Below, in pieces: positions 53,789 to 63,282 of a stretch of 64,000 bases of DNA. The stretch is from JAEYOM01 sp036260935 (GTDB lineage Bacteria; Bacillota; Clostridia; Acetivibrionales; DTU013), in assembly GCA_036260935.1 (NCBI GenBank), contig DATALQ010000014.1, positions 90,647-154,646 of the forward strand. Direction: 5' to 3'. A model generated the notes under the pieces. It ran no database searches and was not told where the DNA came from. It saw only the letters and a list, made by a program, of their open reading frames with translations. Each line of letters starts with the position of its first letter. Positions within the stretch are counted from its first letter, which is position 1. Both the position numbers and the translations under genes were made by a program.

Positions 53789-54595
53789 TCAATGCCTTCT
53801 TAGTATCGCCCAGCAGCAGAAGCCAACTGCGAGGATCAGCAGGTCCTGTACGAACGAAATATGCTTGTGAAAGACGAAGTAGGAGCAGATCAATGGGAAA
53901 ATGACGCTCAGGGATACCTGAACGGGGGCAATATTTATGATGTTTCCGAATCTGTAGGCTGCCTGCATGGAAAAGCCGGAAAAGAAACCGACGATCGTGT
54001 ATTCGTAAGTATAAATAGTGCCGAAAATCCCGGCGAATGAACCTCCGGCATGTTTTACCGCAATATTAAGCAGTACGAAGGATAGCCCGCTGGTTAAACC
54101 GGAAAAAGCCGACAAAAGGACTGTTTTGGTCTGATTGTCGGTTTTTTTGCCAAGTGTCGGCATGAGCAGGAGAAACGGGGCAAGTATCAAAAGGTAAAGC
54201 GCGCTGGTGTCCATACGGCCGCCAGACGTCACATCTTTTGAAACGCTTATGCCGAAAATGCTCAGTATTATTATGATAGAGAAAACGATATCCGAGAAAT
54301 AGATACTTTCCTTTAGAAAGAAATGGGAAAGGACAATTACCAGTACTATACTGAGCCCCGATATGGCGGATACTATCTGCGGAGACAACCCCTTTGACGC
54401 CACTCCGGTAGGCAGAACAGATATGACGTAAGCAAGCAGTATACCTACGAACCAGATAATAAAATCACGAGTTATCCTGAAGTTTTTCCAGTTTTTCAAA
54501 TCCAGGCGATCCATACCCTTTTTCTGCAGGACCAATCCAGAAGAATGCATTCCCATGCCAAGCAGCGCTGCGGCGAAGTACCATATTCTCGACAT
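53789..54595 (-). CDS. EamA/DMT-type membrane transporter
   Basis: The 268-residue protein has about nine or ten helices in two halves, as in EamA/DMT transporters, with the repeat symmetry of small drug/metabolite exporters. The start of each half is SGLVLQKKGMDR and LLNIAVKHAGGSF-like. Substrate unknown; candidates are amino acids or sugar phosphates. Minus strand, following no other gene closely. Confidence 0.8.
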   Translation of the reverse strand: MSRIWYFAAALLGMGMHSSGLVLQKKGMDRLDLKNWKNFRITRDFIIWFVGILLAYVISVLPTGVASKGLSPQIVSAISGLSIVLVIVLSHFFLKESIYFSDIVFSIIIILSIFGISVSKDVTSGGRMDTSALYLLILAPFLLLMPTLGKKTDNQTKTVLLSAFSGLTSGLSFVLLNIAVKHAGGSFAGIFGTIYTYEYTIVGFFSGFSMQAAYRFGNIINIAPVQVSLSVIFPLICSYFVFHKHISFVQDLLILAVGFCCWAILRRH

Positions 54596-54741
54596 ATGTA
54601 CCCTCCCGTAAGATATCTATAAAATTATACCCAAAAAATCAGGAAATAGAACCCGTCTAAGATGATACCCAAAGACAGACGGTTGAAACGAAGGAAGAAA
54701 AATCACAGATAAAAATGCCGACAAAAAATCGATAAAAATAT

Positions 54742-54776
54742 CGAAAAAAAGAAGGTAATACAGGGTATTACCTTCC
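54742..54776 (-). terminator. Intrinsic terminator of the DEAD-box helicase gene
   Basis: On the minus strand GAAGGTAATA and TATTACCTTC form a stem, followed by TTTTTTTCG. The stem overlaps the stop codon of the helicase gene. Confidence 0.88.
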
Positions 54777-56597
54777 AAGGATCTTTCCAAAAACTTTTTG
54801 CAGCAGGGACTTTTTTGGAGCCGTCTTTGCCAGCTGATCATAACTCAGCCATTTGGTGCCGGAGTCCGCGGCAGATGAATGCGAGCCCCTGCCGGTACCG
54901 GACTGCTTTCCGCCCTGTTGTGCTGTATTTGCAGTGACCCTGGCAGTCTGCTTCGAAGCCGGTGCTGCGGGCCTTTGCAGCGGTACTGCAGGTCTTTTGG
55001 CGGGTCCGTCGGTCCTGCCCGGTGTGACGCCGGCCCTGCCAGGCGCACCGTCGGCTCTTCCCGGTGTGACGCCGGCCCTGCCGGATATCGCATTGGTCCT
55101 GTCAGGTGCCATAGGTGCAGCAGACCGATCGGGTTTGCGGGCCGCTTCAGATCTTGACCTGTCTCCGTAAGATACCGCTTTGCTGTCTCTGTCCCCATGC
55201 TGCTGCGCAGCATCACGGACCTCGTTATGTTTGCCTTTTCTATGCTCTTGTTCCGCTTCGTAAGGTTTTCCCTGCTTCGATATGTGCTTCGGCTGTCGTG
55301 CCGCCTCAGGCGCATCCTGCCTTCTTTGACCTCCGGCATGGGATCTGCCCGAATCTGCCTTGCCACGAGGCCTCCGGCGTTTGTCGGAAGAAAACTCGGA
55401 ACCGATGTCGGCAGGTCTCTCCTTAAGTGCGTTCGCTTCCATCCACTTTTCGGCCTGCGCCTTTTTTACGTTCAATTCCTCATCTGATGGAAGCGCTCCC
55501 TCTTCAATCATCGTTCCGATATGCTCTTCGATTTCATAAAGACCCATGATATCGTCGCTTGTGACCAGGGTTATGGAGCGGCCCGTATTTCCCGCCCTTC
55601 CGGTACGGCCTATCCTGTGTACGTAGCTGTCTTTTTCCACAGGAACGTCGTAATTAACAACCAGCGACAGATTGTCGATCTGCAGGCCTCTGGCCGCCAC
55701 GTCCGTCGCAACAAGTATGTGAAATTCTCCGTGCTTGAACTGCTCTATGGTCTTTATACGCCTGCCCTGCGGGATATCCCCGTGCAGTGCCTGCGACTCA
55801 TAACCCTTGCGTGTCAAGAAGGTCTGTACCCTGTCCGTGGCGATCCTTGTATTGCAGAATATCAGGCAGCTTTCAGGCTGTTCATATAACAGCAGCCTGT
55901 TGAGCTGTGTATTTTTTTCGTTATGGTTGACGCGGTAATAGACCTGCTGTATCGTATCGACAGTCAGTGTCGGGGACTCAATTTCGATCATTTCGGGGTC
56001 CCTCATATGCCTGCTGCATATCCTCTTGATCTCCGGAGGGATTGTCGCTGAAAAAAGCAGGGTGACTCTGTCCCTTGGCACGGTCTTCACTATTCTTTCG
56101 ACCTGTTCGAGAAAGCCCATATCGAGCATTCTGTCAGCTTCGTCGAGAACGAGGAACCGTATATTTTTTGTTATTAGGTTTCCATGCTGGATATGATCGT
56201 ACACACGTCCGGGGGTACCCGTCACTATCGTTGCGCCTTTTTTGAGATTCTGTATCTCGGTGTTCATGCTGTGCTGCCCGTACAGAACCGTGGTCTTATG
56301 CTTCAGATGCGCCGCCAGTTGATGGATGTCGCCATCGACCTGTACGGCCAGCTCACGCGTCGGGGTGAGTATTAATCCCTGCGGTCCGGGAGCGTCGGGG
56401 TCCGTCAGCTGCAGCACAGAAACTCCGAAAACTGCTGTTTTTCCGCTGCCCGTCTTGGACATTACGATGAGGTCTTCCTTGTTCAGAATGTGCGGTATAG
56501 CCCTGCGCTGTACTTCAGTTGGTTCTTCAAAGCCCATGTCTTCGATGGCTTTCAATATTGGGGACGAAATGCCGAGTTCGCTAAAACTGTTATTCAT
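54768..56597 (-). CDS. DEAD-box ATP-dependent RNA helicase with repetitive basic tail
   Basis: The ~609-residue protein starts at ATG 56597 (GGAAAGAAG upstream). Domain 1 has the Q motif region PTEVQRRAIP, Walker A MSKTGSGKTAV, DEAD as VLDEADRM and SAT. Domain 2 has ARGLQI and HRIGRTGRAG. The last ~220 residues are disordered, basic and carry the repeat PGRAGVTPGRADGA in several copies, unlike ordinary CshA tails. It unwinds structured RNA and may act in ribosome assembly or cold response. The tail likely binds RNA. Confidence 0.93.
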   Translation of the reverse strand: MNNSFSELGISSPILKAIEDMGFEEPTEVQRRAIPHILNKEDLIVMSKTGSGKTAVFGVSVLQLTDPDAPGPQGLILTPTRELAVQVDGDIHQLAAHLKHKTTVLYGQHSMNTEIQNLKKGATIVTGTPGRVYDHIQHGNLITKNIRFLVLDEADRMLDMGFLEQVERIVKTVPRDRVTLLFSATIPPEIKRICSRHMRDPEMIEIESPTLTVDTIQQVYYRVNHNEKNTQLNRLLLYEQPESCLIFCNTRIATDRVQTFLTRKGYESQALHGDIPQGRRIKTIEQFKHGEFHILVATDVAARGLQIDNLSLVVNYDVPVEKDSYVHRIGRTGRAGNTGRSITLVTSDDIMGLYEIEEHIGTMIEEGALPSDEELNVKKAQAEKWMEANALKERPADIGSEFSSDKRRRPRGKADSGRSHAGGQRRQDAPEAARQPKHISKQGKPYEAEQEHRKGKHNEVRDAAQQHGDRDSKAVSYGDRSRSEAARKPDRSAAPMAPDRTNAISGRAGVTPGRADGAPGRAGVTPGRTDGPAKRPAVPLQRPAAPASKQTARVTANTAQQGGKQSGTGRGSHSSAADSGTKWLSYDQLAKTAPKKSLLQKVFGKILGR

Positions 56598-56796
56598 CAG
56601 TATCTTCTTTCCTATATTCAAACTTCTATCATTATACCATTAACTCCGGCATTGTCCATAGTTCATGCAGTTTATGGGTATTTGCATTACGGGCCGCCCG
56701 CATTATGCCGTTATGGGCTGGCGGGTGTTTTAGGAGGACATAAAGGCCTCCCGGCACATATTATACTACATAATATTAATTTAAGAGGGTGTCATT

Positions 56797-57510
56797 ATGT
56801 ATCTATATTCAACGAACAGGGCAGATCCTTTTATTGCGGCCTCAGCGCGCGGAGATGTCAACGGGGACGGGATCCCCGACAATGTATACCTGACCGGGAC
56901 GAAGACACCGGATTCGCCGTTTATCCAGAATATCACGCTTGTGATCCAGGATGGCGCGACAGGCAGGATGACCACAGTTCCGCTGCATGATAATGCCGGA
57001 TACGACCCGACATTGTTCCTGGGCGACTTTACCGGGGACCGCATCGCCGATATACTCGTAACCATACAGTCGGGCGGGAGCGGAGCTACGACATACGATT
57101 ATGTTTATTCCTTCGCGGGCAACATACTCAGGCTGCTTTTTGATTCCAACATATACAACGAGCAGTACAAATATGATGTCAACTACCTCGACTTTTACCG
57201 GGCAGAGGCTGTGAGCAGGATAAACAATAAGAGGTATATTATCGATTTGACCTACAAGGGAAAGGATTACCTTAACGAAATCTACGACAGCAACGGCAAG
57301 CTGAAGGCTCCGATAAGCGGTTGGGTTGATCCGCTCAGCGTGCTTTACCCTGTCGATTTTGACGGTGACAAGGTTTATGAACTGCTGGCATTCCAAAAAA
57401 TTTCGGGGAGGTATCATGCCGACGGGCTCGGTTATTTCCAGAACATACTCAAGTGGAAGAATGGCGGCTTTGCGCTCGACAGTCAGACAGTGGCTATCTT
57501 CGGCGGATAG
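56797..57510 (+). CDS. FG-GAP/VCBS-like calcium-binding-repeat protein without signal peptide
   Basis: The 237-residue protein carries three Asp-rich loops of VCBS/FG-GAP type: GDVNGDGIPDN, GDFTGDRIADI and DFDGDKVYELL at ~19-30, 76-86 and 189-200. These normally form beta-propeller blades binding calcium in secreted proteins. Here no signal or membrane helix is seen; the start MYLYSTNRADPF is direct. This suggests non-classical secretion or spore coat location, or an intracellular role. Ribosome site AGAGGG precedes ATG 56797 by about 8 bp. Function unknown. Confidence 0.75.
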   Translation: MYLYSTNRADPFIAASARGDVNGDGIPDNVYLTGTKTPDSPFIQNITLVIQDGATGRMTTVPLHDNAGYDPTLFLGDFTGDRIADILVTIQSGGSGATTYDYVYSFAGNILRLLFDSNIYNEQYKYDVNYLDFYRAEAVSRINNKRYIIDLTYKGKDYLNEIYDSNGKLKAPISGWVDPLSVLYPVDFDGDKVYELLAFQKISGRYHADGLGYFQNILKWKNGGFALDSQTVAIFGG

Positions 57511-57516
57511 GGTTGG

Positions 57517-57640
57517 CGGAAGATATCCGAGGGCAGTGGATCGATGGGATATATTCGGAGGCTGGGAACTGTGGGCTGCGGGCTGCGGTCGGAAGATATT
57601 CGAGAGCAGTGGATCGATGGAATATAATCGGAGGCTGGGA
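57517..57640. repeat. Two diverged 51-bp direct repeats in the gap 57511-57856
   Basis: Copies at 57517-57567 and 57590-57640 (period 73) differ at about four positions. The 346-bp gap has no convincing gene. Two shorter 15-bp repeats (GCCGAGTTAATTCC-type) follow near 57668 and 57685. The remainder holds the promoter of the nucleotidase gene, not clearly readable. Confidence 0.75.
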
Positions 57641-57856
57641 GATGGGAGTTGCAGGCGGAATCCTGTGCCGAGTTAATTCCGGAAGCCCGCGCCGAGTTTA
57701 TTCCAGAGTCTCTGAGATGGAGATATGCTGGATATCTCGCGGCCGAATATTGCAATTGACTTGTCTGTTTATTATGGTATATATTGAGTACGCGGGAAAA
57801 TCCGGATGTTTTTCAGTGGCTCGACTCCGGTATATTGCCTTTACGGAGGTTATGAA

Positions 57857-59848
57857 ATGAGAAAGTCATTGCGTATTATCATCTCTGTTCTTTTACTCTG
57901 TGCAGTTTGTACTTCCCCCGCCGTTTCACCGGCATTCGCGGCTCAAAATACGGACAAAGCTGTAACTATCCTCTTTACCGGCGACCTTCACGACCACCTG
58001 CTTCCGGCCCGGGATATCCGGGGCGGCAAAGTCATTTACTCCGGGGGCTACGCCCGGTTGGAAAGCGCTGTCAAAGCGGAGAAGATGAAGGAGCCTGAAG
58101 CGCTGTTGCTCGACGCCGGAGATTTTTCAATGGGTACGGCTTTTCAGACAATATATGAAAGCGATTCCCCACAGTTCAGGATGATGGGCGAGCTGGGGTA
58201 TGATGCGGTAACCTTGGGCAATCATGAATTCGACTACAGGGCGGAAGGTCTGGCCAACAGCCTCAAGGCCGCGGTAAAAAGCGGAAGTCCGCTGCCGCAG
58301 GTCGTTATTTCGAACGAAGAATATCCGGCGGATAAGAACGGCAATATATCCCCCGATCTGACCGAGCTCAAAAAGGCCGAGCAGACGTACGGTGTTAAAG
58401 AATACACGGTTTTAGAACGGAACGGGATCAAAATTGGCATATTCGGATTGATGGGAAAAGACGCGGCGTCCAACGCTCCGATGTCCGGGGTGGTGTTTGC
58501 CGATCCCGTTGAGAATGCCAAAAGGATCGTCGATACACTTAAAAACAGGGAAAAGGCCGATCTGATCGTTTGCCTGTCACATTCGGGAATATGGGGCAAC
58601 AAATCCGAATCCGAGGATGAGATACTGGCCAAAGAGGTCCCCGATATAAATGTCATTATAAGCGGACATACGCATACCAGGCTGCCGGAGCCGATAACGG
58701 CAGGGAACACGGTCATTGGTTCCGTAGAGGACAGCTGCCGTTACCTGGGTGTAATGAAGATTTCACAGAACGGGTCAGGAGGCTGGAAGCTCGACAACTA
58801 CAAGCTTCAGCCGATAGATGAAAGCCTTTCGGACGATCCGGGAATTTCCGGTATGATATCGGACTATGAAAAACTTGTGCAGCAGAAATATTTCGACCGC
58901 TTCGGCATGGGAATGTACGATGTTCTGGCCCAATCGCCCTTCGATTTCAACACTGTGAATTATATGACTGACCATCATCAGGAAGACCCGCTCGGCAACC
59001 TGATAAGCGATTCATATATCTACGCTGTGAAAAAAGCCGAAGGTGATGGATATGTACCGGTCGATGCGGCAATAGTCCCCGTAGGTACGATAAGAAACAC
59101 GTTTTTTAAAGGCAATGTAACCGCGTCGGACGTATACAGCGCAAGTTCGCTCGGAATAGGGCCGGACAAGGTGCCGGGATATCCGCTGATCTCGATCTGG
59201 CTTACGGGTAAGGAGCTTAAAGCGGTCTGCGAAGTGGACGCATCAGTTTCCTCACTGATGGGCGATGCACAGTTATATATTTCAGGAGTGGACTTCACGT
59301 TCAATCCGAACAGACTGATCTTCAACAAAGTCACAGAAGTAAAACTCCGCAAGCCCGACGGCTCTGTCACGGATTTGGATGACAACAGGCTTTACCGCGT
59401 CGTGGCTGGATTGTTTTCGGCGCAAATGCTCTCGGTAGTCGGGGACAAATCCTTCGGGCTTCTGTCGATAGTGCCAAAGACTGCGGAAGGTAAGCCGATC
59501 AAGAATTTTGAAGAATCCATAGCGAACGAAACATCCGGCGGGAAAGCTTTCGAGGTAAAGGAATGGTACGCGATCGCCGAGTACCTGCAATCCTTCGACA
59601 AGGTTGACGGGATCCCGCAGATTTCCGGTTATTACGGCAAAGCTCAGGGCAGGAAGGTGATAGACGATAACCACAGCATCGTGGCATTTTTGAAGGCTCC
59701 GAACCGTATCGCGCTTGCAGTCTACGGTATAGTGACCTTCATCGTACTACTTGCCGCATTTATCATATACAGGCTGGCGACACGCAGAAAACGCCGTCAG
59801 AAAAAGCTGGACCGGGCTAAAAAAAGGTTGACGGGCATGTCTCAATGA
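57857..59848 (+). CDS. Membrane-anchored 5'-nucleotidase/2',3'-cyclic phosphodiesterase (UshA-like)
   Basis: The ~663-residue protein starts at ATG 57857 (CGGAGGT upstream). A signal peptide (~1-29) precedes the metallophosphoesterase domain with FTGDLHDH, LDAGDFSMG, GNHEFDY and SGHTHTRL. The 5'-nucleotidase C domain follows from ~350, and the C-terminus ends in one membrane helix and a basic tail. The enzyme hydrolyses extracellular nucleotides or related phosphates, held at the cell surface by the C-terminal helix. Confidence 0.94.
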   Translation: MRKSLRIIISVLLLCAVCTSPAVSPAFAAQNTDKAVTILFTGDLHDHLLPARDIRGGKVIYSGGYARLESAVKAEKMKEPEALLLDAGDFSMGTAFQTIYESDSPQFRMMGELGYDAVTLGNHEFDYRAEGLANSLKAAVKSGSPLPQVVISNEEYPADKNGNISPDLTELKKAEQTYGVKEYTVLERNGIKIGIFGLMGKDAASNAPMSGVVFADPVENAKRIVDTLKNREKADLIVCLSHSGIWGNKSESEDEILAKEVPDINVIISGHTHTRLPEPITAGNTVIGSVEDSCRYLGVMKISQNGSGGWKLDNYKLQPIDESLSDDPGISGMISDYEKLVQQKYFDRFGMGMYDVLAQSPFDFNTVNYMTDHHQEDPLGNLISDSYIYAVKKAEGDGYVPVDAAIVPVGTIRNTFFKGNVTASDVYSASSLGIGPDKVPGYPLISIWLTGKELKAVCEVDASVSSLMGDAQLYISGVDFTFNPNRLIFNKVTEVKLRKPDGSVTDLDDNRLYRVVAGLFSAQMLSVVGDKSFGLLSIVPKTAEGKPIKNFEESIANETSGGKAFEVKEWYAIAEYLQSFDKVDGIPQISGYYGKAQGRKVIDDNHSIVAFLKAPNRIALAVYGIVTFIVLLAAFIIYRLATRRKRRQKKLDRAKKRLTGMSQ

Positions 59849-59916
59849 CTCATAATTATTAGGAAAAGTGAAACAATTGAAATACTTAAACAAATCTGGA
59901 ATCGGAGATATCAAGT

Positions 59917-60621
59917 ATGAATTGGGACAGTAAATTATACGGTTTTCTCAACTGGTCCGGCGAGATCGCAAATTATGAACAGAAGCTCCAGGTGGCCAAA
60001 GTACTTGCATCAAAAGTTAAGGACGGCGATGTGATAGGTTTCGGCTCAGGCTCGACCTCCTTCATGGCCGTCAAGGAGATAGCGGCAAGGATGAAAAACG
60101 AAGGCTTGTCTATCCGTGCGATACCTACCTCGCGCGAGATACGTTTCATTTGCAATGAACTCGGCATCCCCGTAGCGTCGCTGAACGATGAAAAGCCTGA
60201 TTGGACCTTTGACGGAGCAGACGAGGTGGATTCGAAGCTAAGGCTCATAAAAGGCCGCGGCGGTGCTATGTTCAACGAAAAGCTTGTTATGAGCAGCGCG
60301 CCGAAGAATTATATAATGGTTGACGAATCAAAAATAGTGGACAGGCTTGGGAGCAAATTCCCGGTACCCGTTGAAGTCTGGCAGGACGCTTTGATGTATG
60401 TAAAATCGCAGCTCTTAAATTTCGATGTTTCGAGTGTTAAACTGCGCCCGGCCAAAGGGAAGGACGGCCCTGTCATCACTGAAAACAATTGCTTTATATT
60501 GGATGTAATGTTCAACGAGATAGGAATGACAACTGAAAAGGACCTGAAGAGCATACCGGGAGTACTGGAAACCGGCTTGTTCATAGGCTTCCCCGTAGAA
60601 TTGATAAGAGTCGGCGCGTAA
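59917..60621 (+). CDS. rpiA: Ribose-5-phosphate isomerase A
   Basis: The 234-residue protein has the RpiA active-site blocks GFGSGSTS (~41-48), FDGADEVD (~93-100) and KGRGGAMFNEK (~107-117). It interconverts ribose-5-phosphate and ribulose-5-phosphate in the pentose phosphate pathway. The ribosome site before ATG 59917 is not strong. It stands alone, followed by a terminator at 60739-60780. Confidence 0.95.
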   Translation: MNWDSKLYGFLNWSGEIANYEQKLQVAKVLASKVKDGDVIGFGSGSTSFMAVKEIAARMKNEGLSIRAIPTSREIRFICNELGIPVASLNDEKPDWTFDGADEVDSKLRLIKGRGGAMFNEKLVMSSAPKNYIMVDESKIVDRLGSKFPVPVEVWQDALMYVKSQLLNFDVSSVKLRPAKGKDGPVITENNCFILDVMFNEIGMTTEKDLKSIPGVLETGLFIGFPVELIRVGA

Positions 60622-60738
60622 ATTAGAACAGCGTGTAAGCGCAATCCGCGTAAGTGCGTCGCGCGTAGATGCAGGCGGTTCTTGAGTTCAGTCGCCGCTG
60701 GACAGCATCGCAACAGTATCGCAACGTTATTAACACAG

Positions 60739-60780
60739 TTCCACCTGACAGCGCAGCTGCCGGGTGGAATTTATTTTTTT
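60739..60780 (+). terminator. Terminator-like hairpin between rpiA and the permease gene
   Basis: TTCCACC (60739-60745) pairs with GGTGGAA (60763-60769) and an inner CAGC/GCTG stem, followed by TTTATTTTTTT. It probably ends the rpiA transcript. The stretch from 60622 to this point shows no gene. Confidence 0.75.
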
Positions 60781-60827
60781 CATTAAGGCATAATAACCAT
60801 AAAATTATTTTATGGAGATATCCTGAA

Positions 60828-62426
60828 ATGGAAAAACGAAAAGGTTTGTCGGCATGGCAGCTCACAATGATGTCCCTGGGGACGGTAATAGGCGGTTCCT
60901 TTTTCCTTGGCACGTCCGTGGCAATACACGCCGCGGGGCCTTCTGTAATCATAAATTATGTGCTGGGAGGCATCCTCGTATATTTCATACTTTATGCGTT
61001 ATCGGAAATGACTGTGGCAAATCCGGGAGCAGGCTCTTTCAGAGCCTTTGCCGCACAGGCCTTCGGCCCCGGCGCGGGCTTCGTAGTAGGCTGGGTCTAC
61101 TGGTCGGGAATGATACTTGCAATGTCGAGCGAGGCTACCGCCATTTCTATACTCGTGCGAAAATGGATCCCGAACCTTTCGCTGCCGCTGCTGGGCAGTC
61201 TTATTATCATTGGCGTCACGCTGCTCAACCTTCTCGGAGCAAGACAGCTCAGCAAGCTCGAAAGCGGCCTTGCCGCAGTAAAACTCATCACTATCGTATC
61301 ATTCATAATATTTGCGCTGTTATTGGTAATTGGACTTTTCCCGGGCACGCGGGCCGTCGGCATCGGAGAATTGGCACGGGAACCTGCGATGCCGGGCGGT
61401 ATTAAAGGAATTGCCGGAAGTATACTGATCGTCATGTTTGCATACGCGGGCTTTGAAGTGATAGGTCTGGCTGCCTCTGAAGCGGAAAATCCCAGAAAGA
61501 CCGTTCCGCGCGCTATCAGGAATACAGTCTTGAGCCTCGTAAGCCTGTATATACTGACTGCTTTGGCCATACTCCCGCTTGTTCCGACTGCGGCTCTCGC
61601 CGAAAACATGAGCCCGATGGTAGCAGCCCTTACCAGACAGGGCGTGACCTGGGCAGGAACGGTTCTCAATGCTGTTCTGATAACGGCGATATTATCAACG
61701 ATGCTTGCGGCAATGTTCGGCCTTGGCAGAATGATCCGTTCTCTTGCCGATGAGGGGCATGCGCCGGTGTGGCTCAAGGATAAGAACGAAGTCCCATACA
61801 AGGGGATTCTGTTTTCCGGCTTGGGAATGATGGCCGGGCTTGGCCTTGGGCTGCTGCTGCCGAGGGTATACCTGTTCCTCATCAGCTCGGGAGGCTTTGC
61901 GCTGCTTTTCACTTACGCCTTTATAATGGCTACGCAGCTTCGTTACCGAAAGCGTTTCGGCTGCCCGCCCGAGGGAAAATGCCAGATGCCGGGGTATCCG
62001 TATACGACGTGGGCAGTCCTTGTGGTGCTTGTCATTGCGATGCTAAGCATGCCATTCATACCTGGACAGGCGTCCGGCCTGTATGCGGGCGTTGCGCTGG
62101 TAGTGCTGTTCACGGCGATTTATATTGTGATGCGATTCCGGGCTGGATATCCAAGAAGAGTGATGATTTACGGAAGCCTCCTTAAACCTGGGAATATCCT
62201 TAAACCCGCCAATAGACCCGGTTTTTCAACAGAGGTCTCGCGGGAATTGACCGATAAGCGGAAAGCCGGGGAAAAACAGGCGGAGCGAACAGGACGGGCT
62301 GAGCCGGTAGAAGAGGCAGAGCAGGCTGAACAGATCGGTTCGTCAGAAACATCAGAGATTGCGGAGAATACAGAGAATGCGAGACCGACAGAACAGGAAG
62401 ACGACAGGGATAACCGTGATATGTAA
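60828..62426 (+). CDS. Amino acid permease (APC superfamily) with acidic tail
   Basis: The ~532-residue protein starts at ATG 60828 with GGAGA upstream. It has about twelve membrane helices; helix 1 holds GTVIGGSFFLG and helix 6 FAYAGFEVIGLAASEAENP, typical of APC transporters that import amino acids with protons. The last ~80 residues are hydrophilic, Glu/Ala-rich and unrelated to the transporter (EEAEQAEQIGSSETSE), and appear low in complexity. A transposase remnant follows within 3 bp of the stop. Confidence 0.9.
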   Translation: MEKRKGLSAWQLTMMSLGTVIGGSFFLGTSVAIHAAGPSVIINYVLGGILVYFILYALSEMTVANPGAGSFRAFAAQAFGPGAGFVVGWVYWSGMILAMSSEATAISILVRKWIPNLSLPLLGSLIIIGVTLLNLLGARQLSKLESGLAAVKLITIVSFIIFALLLVIGLFPGTRAVGIGELAREPAMPGGIKGIAGSILIVMFAYAGFEVIGLAASEAENPRKTVPRAIRNTVLSLVSLYILTALAILPLVPTAALAENMSPMVAALTRQGVTWAGTVLNAVLITAILSTMLAAMFGLGRMIRSLADEGHAPVWLKDKNEVPYKGILFSGLGMMAGLGLGLLLPRVYLFLISSGGFALLFTYAFIMATQLRYRKRFGCPPEGKCQMPGYPYTTWAVLVVLVIAMLSMPFIPGQASGLYAGVALVVLFTAIYIVMRFRAGYPRRVMIYGSLLKPGNILKPANRPGFSTEVSRELTDKRKAGEKQAERTGRAEPVEEAEQAEQIGSSETSEIAENTENARPTEQEDDRDNRDM

Positions 62427-62428
62427 TC

Positions 62429-62557
62429 GGAGCCCTGTTGAAAGCTCTTTATGTGGCAACCTTTGAAGCAGTGAAAAAATGGACCATGCCGCTTAGAAAC
62501 TGGGGTAAGGTTTATGGCGAACTATCTATCATGTATGAAGGCAGGATGCCTGAATAG
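62429..62557 (+). pseudogene. Fragment of an IS256/mutator-family transposase
   Basis: The frame 62429-62557 encodes a 42-residue C-terminus with KKWTMPLRNWGKVYGELS, the conserved end of mutator (IS256) transposases, and stops at TAG. No upstream part or terminal inverted repeat is seen. It is therefore a fossil abutting the permease gene, marking an old insertion or rearrangement site. Confidence 0.75.
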
Positions 62558-62632
62558 AAAAAAGCAAACGGTCGGTCAAAAGTATATAAACGCCCTTTTT
62601 AAGTGCGCTCTTGACATGCTGGTGAGAAAACA

Positions 62633-63187
62633 TCACACCGTCATCTTTTTTATTATTCTCCGTAATATTTTTTCTATTTTTATAAAAAAGTTGTGAGCTT
62701 TTCTTATTTCAGCAGTCATCTCTCCATTTACTCTTAAAGTGCTTCTAATTGGTAGGATTGTCAAAACAATTATAGAATAAAAAAGAGGATTGAAATGTGT
62801 ATTTTGAACCAATTCAATATTTACAAATAATACAACGATTATACTAATAATCCCCGTAATTAAACCAGGAGAATACGCCCTTAATTGTACAGTCCATATT
62901 ATATGCTGGAATACATTAAGAAAAATAAATGCCGAAAGAAAGGCTACAATCAGGCTAAATAGAAATGTTCCATTCAGTATATAAGCAAGATACGTAAGAA
63001 AAAAGGATGTTATACTTAACGCTACAATATGAATTCTGATACTGGTATTTGTCGATTCGGGTAAATTCCTATAATATTTCTTATACCACTTTAGAATATT
63101 CCATTCTTCAAATTCATGAATACTAAATATAATGGGTATAAACCATACATAATTCAATACGTGCTTAAAACCTAAAAGATTGCTCAT
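62633..63187 (-). CDS. HXXEE-domain membrane protein
   Basis: The ~184-residue protein starts at ATG 63187 with GGAGGAAG upstream. It has four or five membrane helices and the HxxEE pattern in SIHEFEEW near residue 30, the family hallmark (metal-binding or catalytic His/Glu). Function of the family is unknown. Codon use is AT-rich compared with most of the window, so recent transfer is possible. An internal segment (62926-62975) is copied in inverse at the window end. Confidence 0.82.
   Translation of the reverse strand: MSNLLGFKHVLNYVWFIPIIFSIHEFEEWNILKWYKKYYRNLPESTNTSIRIHIVALSITSFFLTYLAYILNGTFLFSLIVAFLSAFIFLNVFQHIIWTVQLRAYSPGLITGIISIIVVLFVNIELVQNTHFNPLFYSIIVLTILPIRSTLRVNGEMTAEIRKAHNFFIKIEKILRRIIKKMTV
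62926..62975 (-). repeat. Copy 1 of a 50-bp inverted repeat, inside the HXXEE gene
   Basis: This segment is identical, over all 50 bases, to the reverse complement of 63951-64000. The match begins exactly at 62975 and is cut by the window end. See the finding on the contig end. Confidence 0.97.
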
Positions 63188-63282
63188 CAATTTCTTCCTC
63201 CCTACAATATTCAAAATGAATCATATCATAAAAACATCCAACTATAAATTCGCCAATATACCCAGGGTATGGCATAACCTCC

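Noticed and set aside
54853..55426. Plus-strand frames within the helicase tail
   Set aside because: They are reverse readings of the repetitive basic tail, without ribosome sites.
57326..57676. 116-residue frame across the repeat gap
   Set aside because: It overlaps the VCBS-like gene in a different frame and then runs through the 51-bp repeats; no start signal.
62514..62696. 60-residue frame starting in the transposase fragment
   Set aside because: It overlaps the transposase remnant in another frame and lacks a ribosome site.
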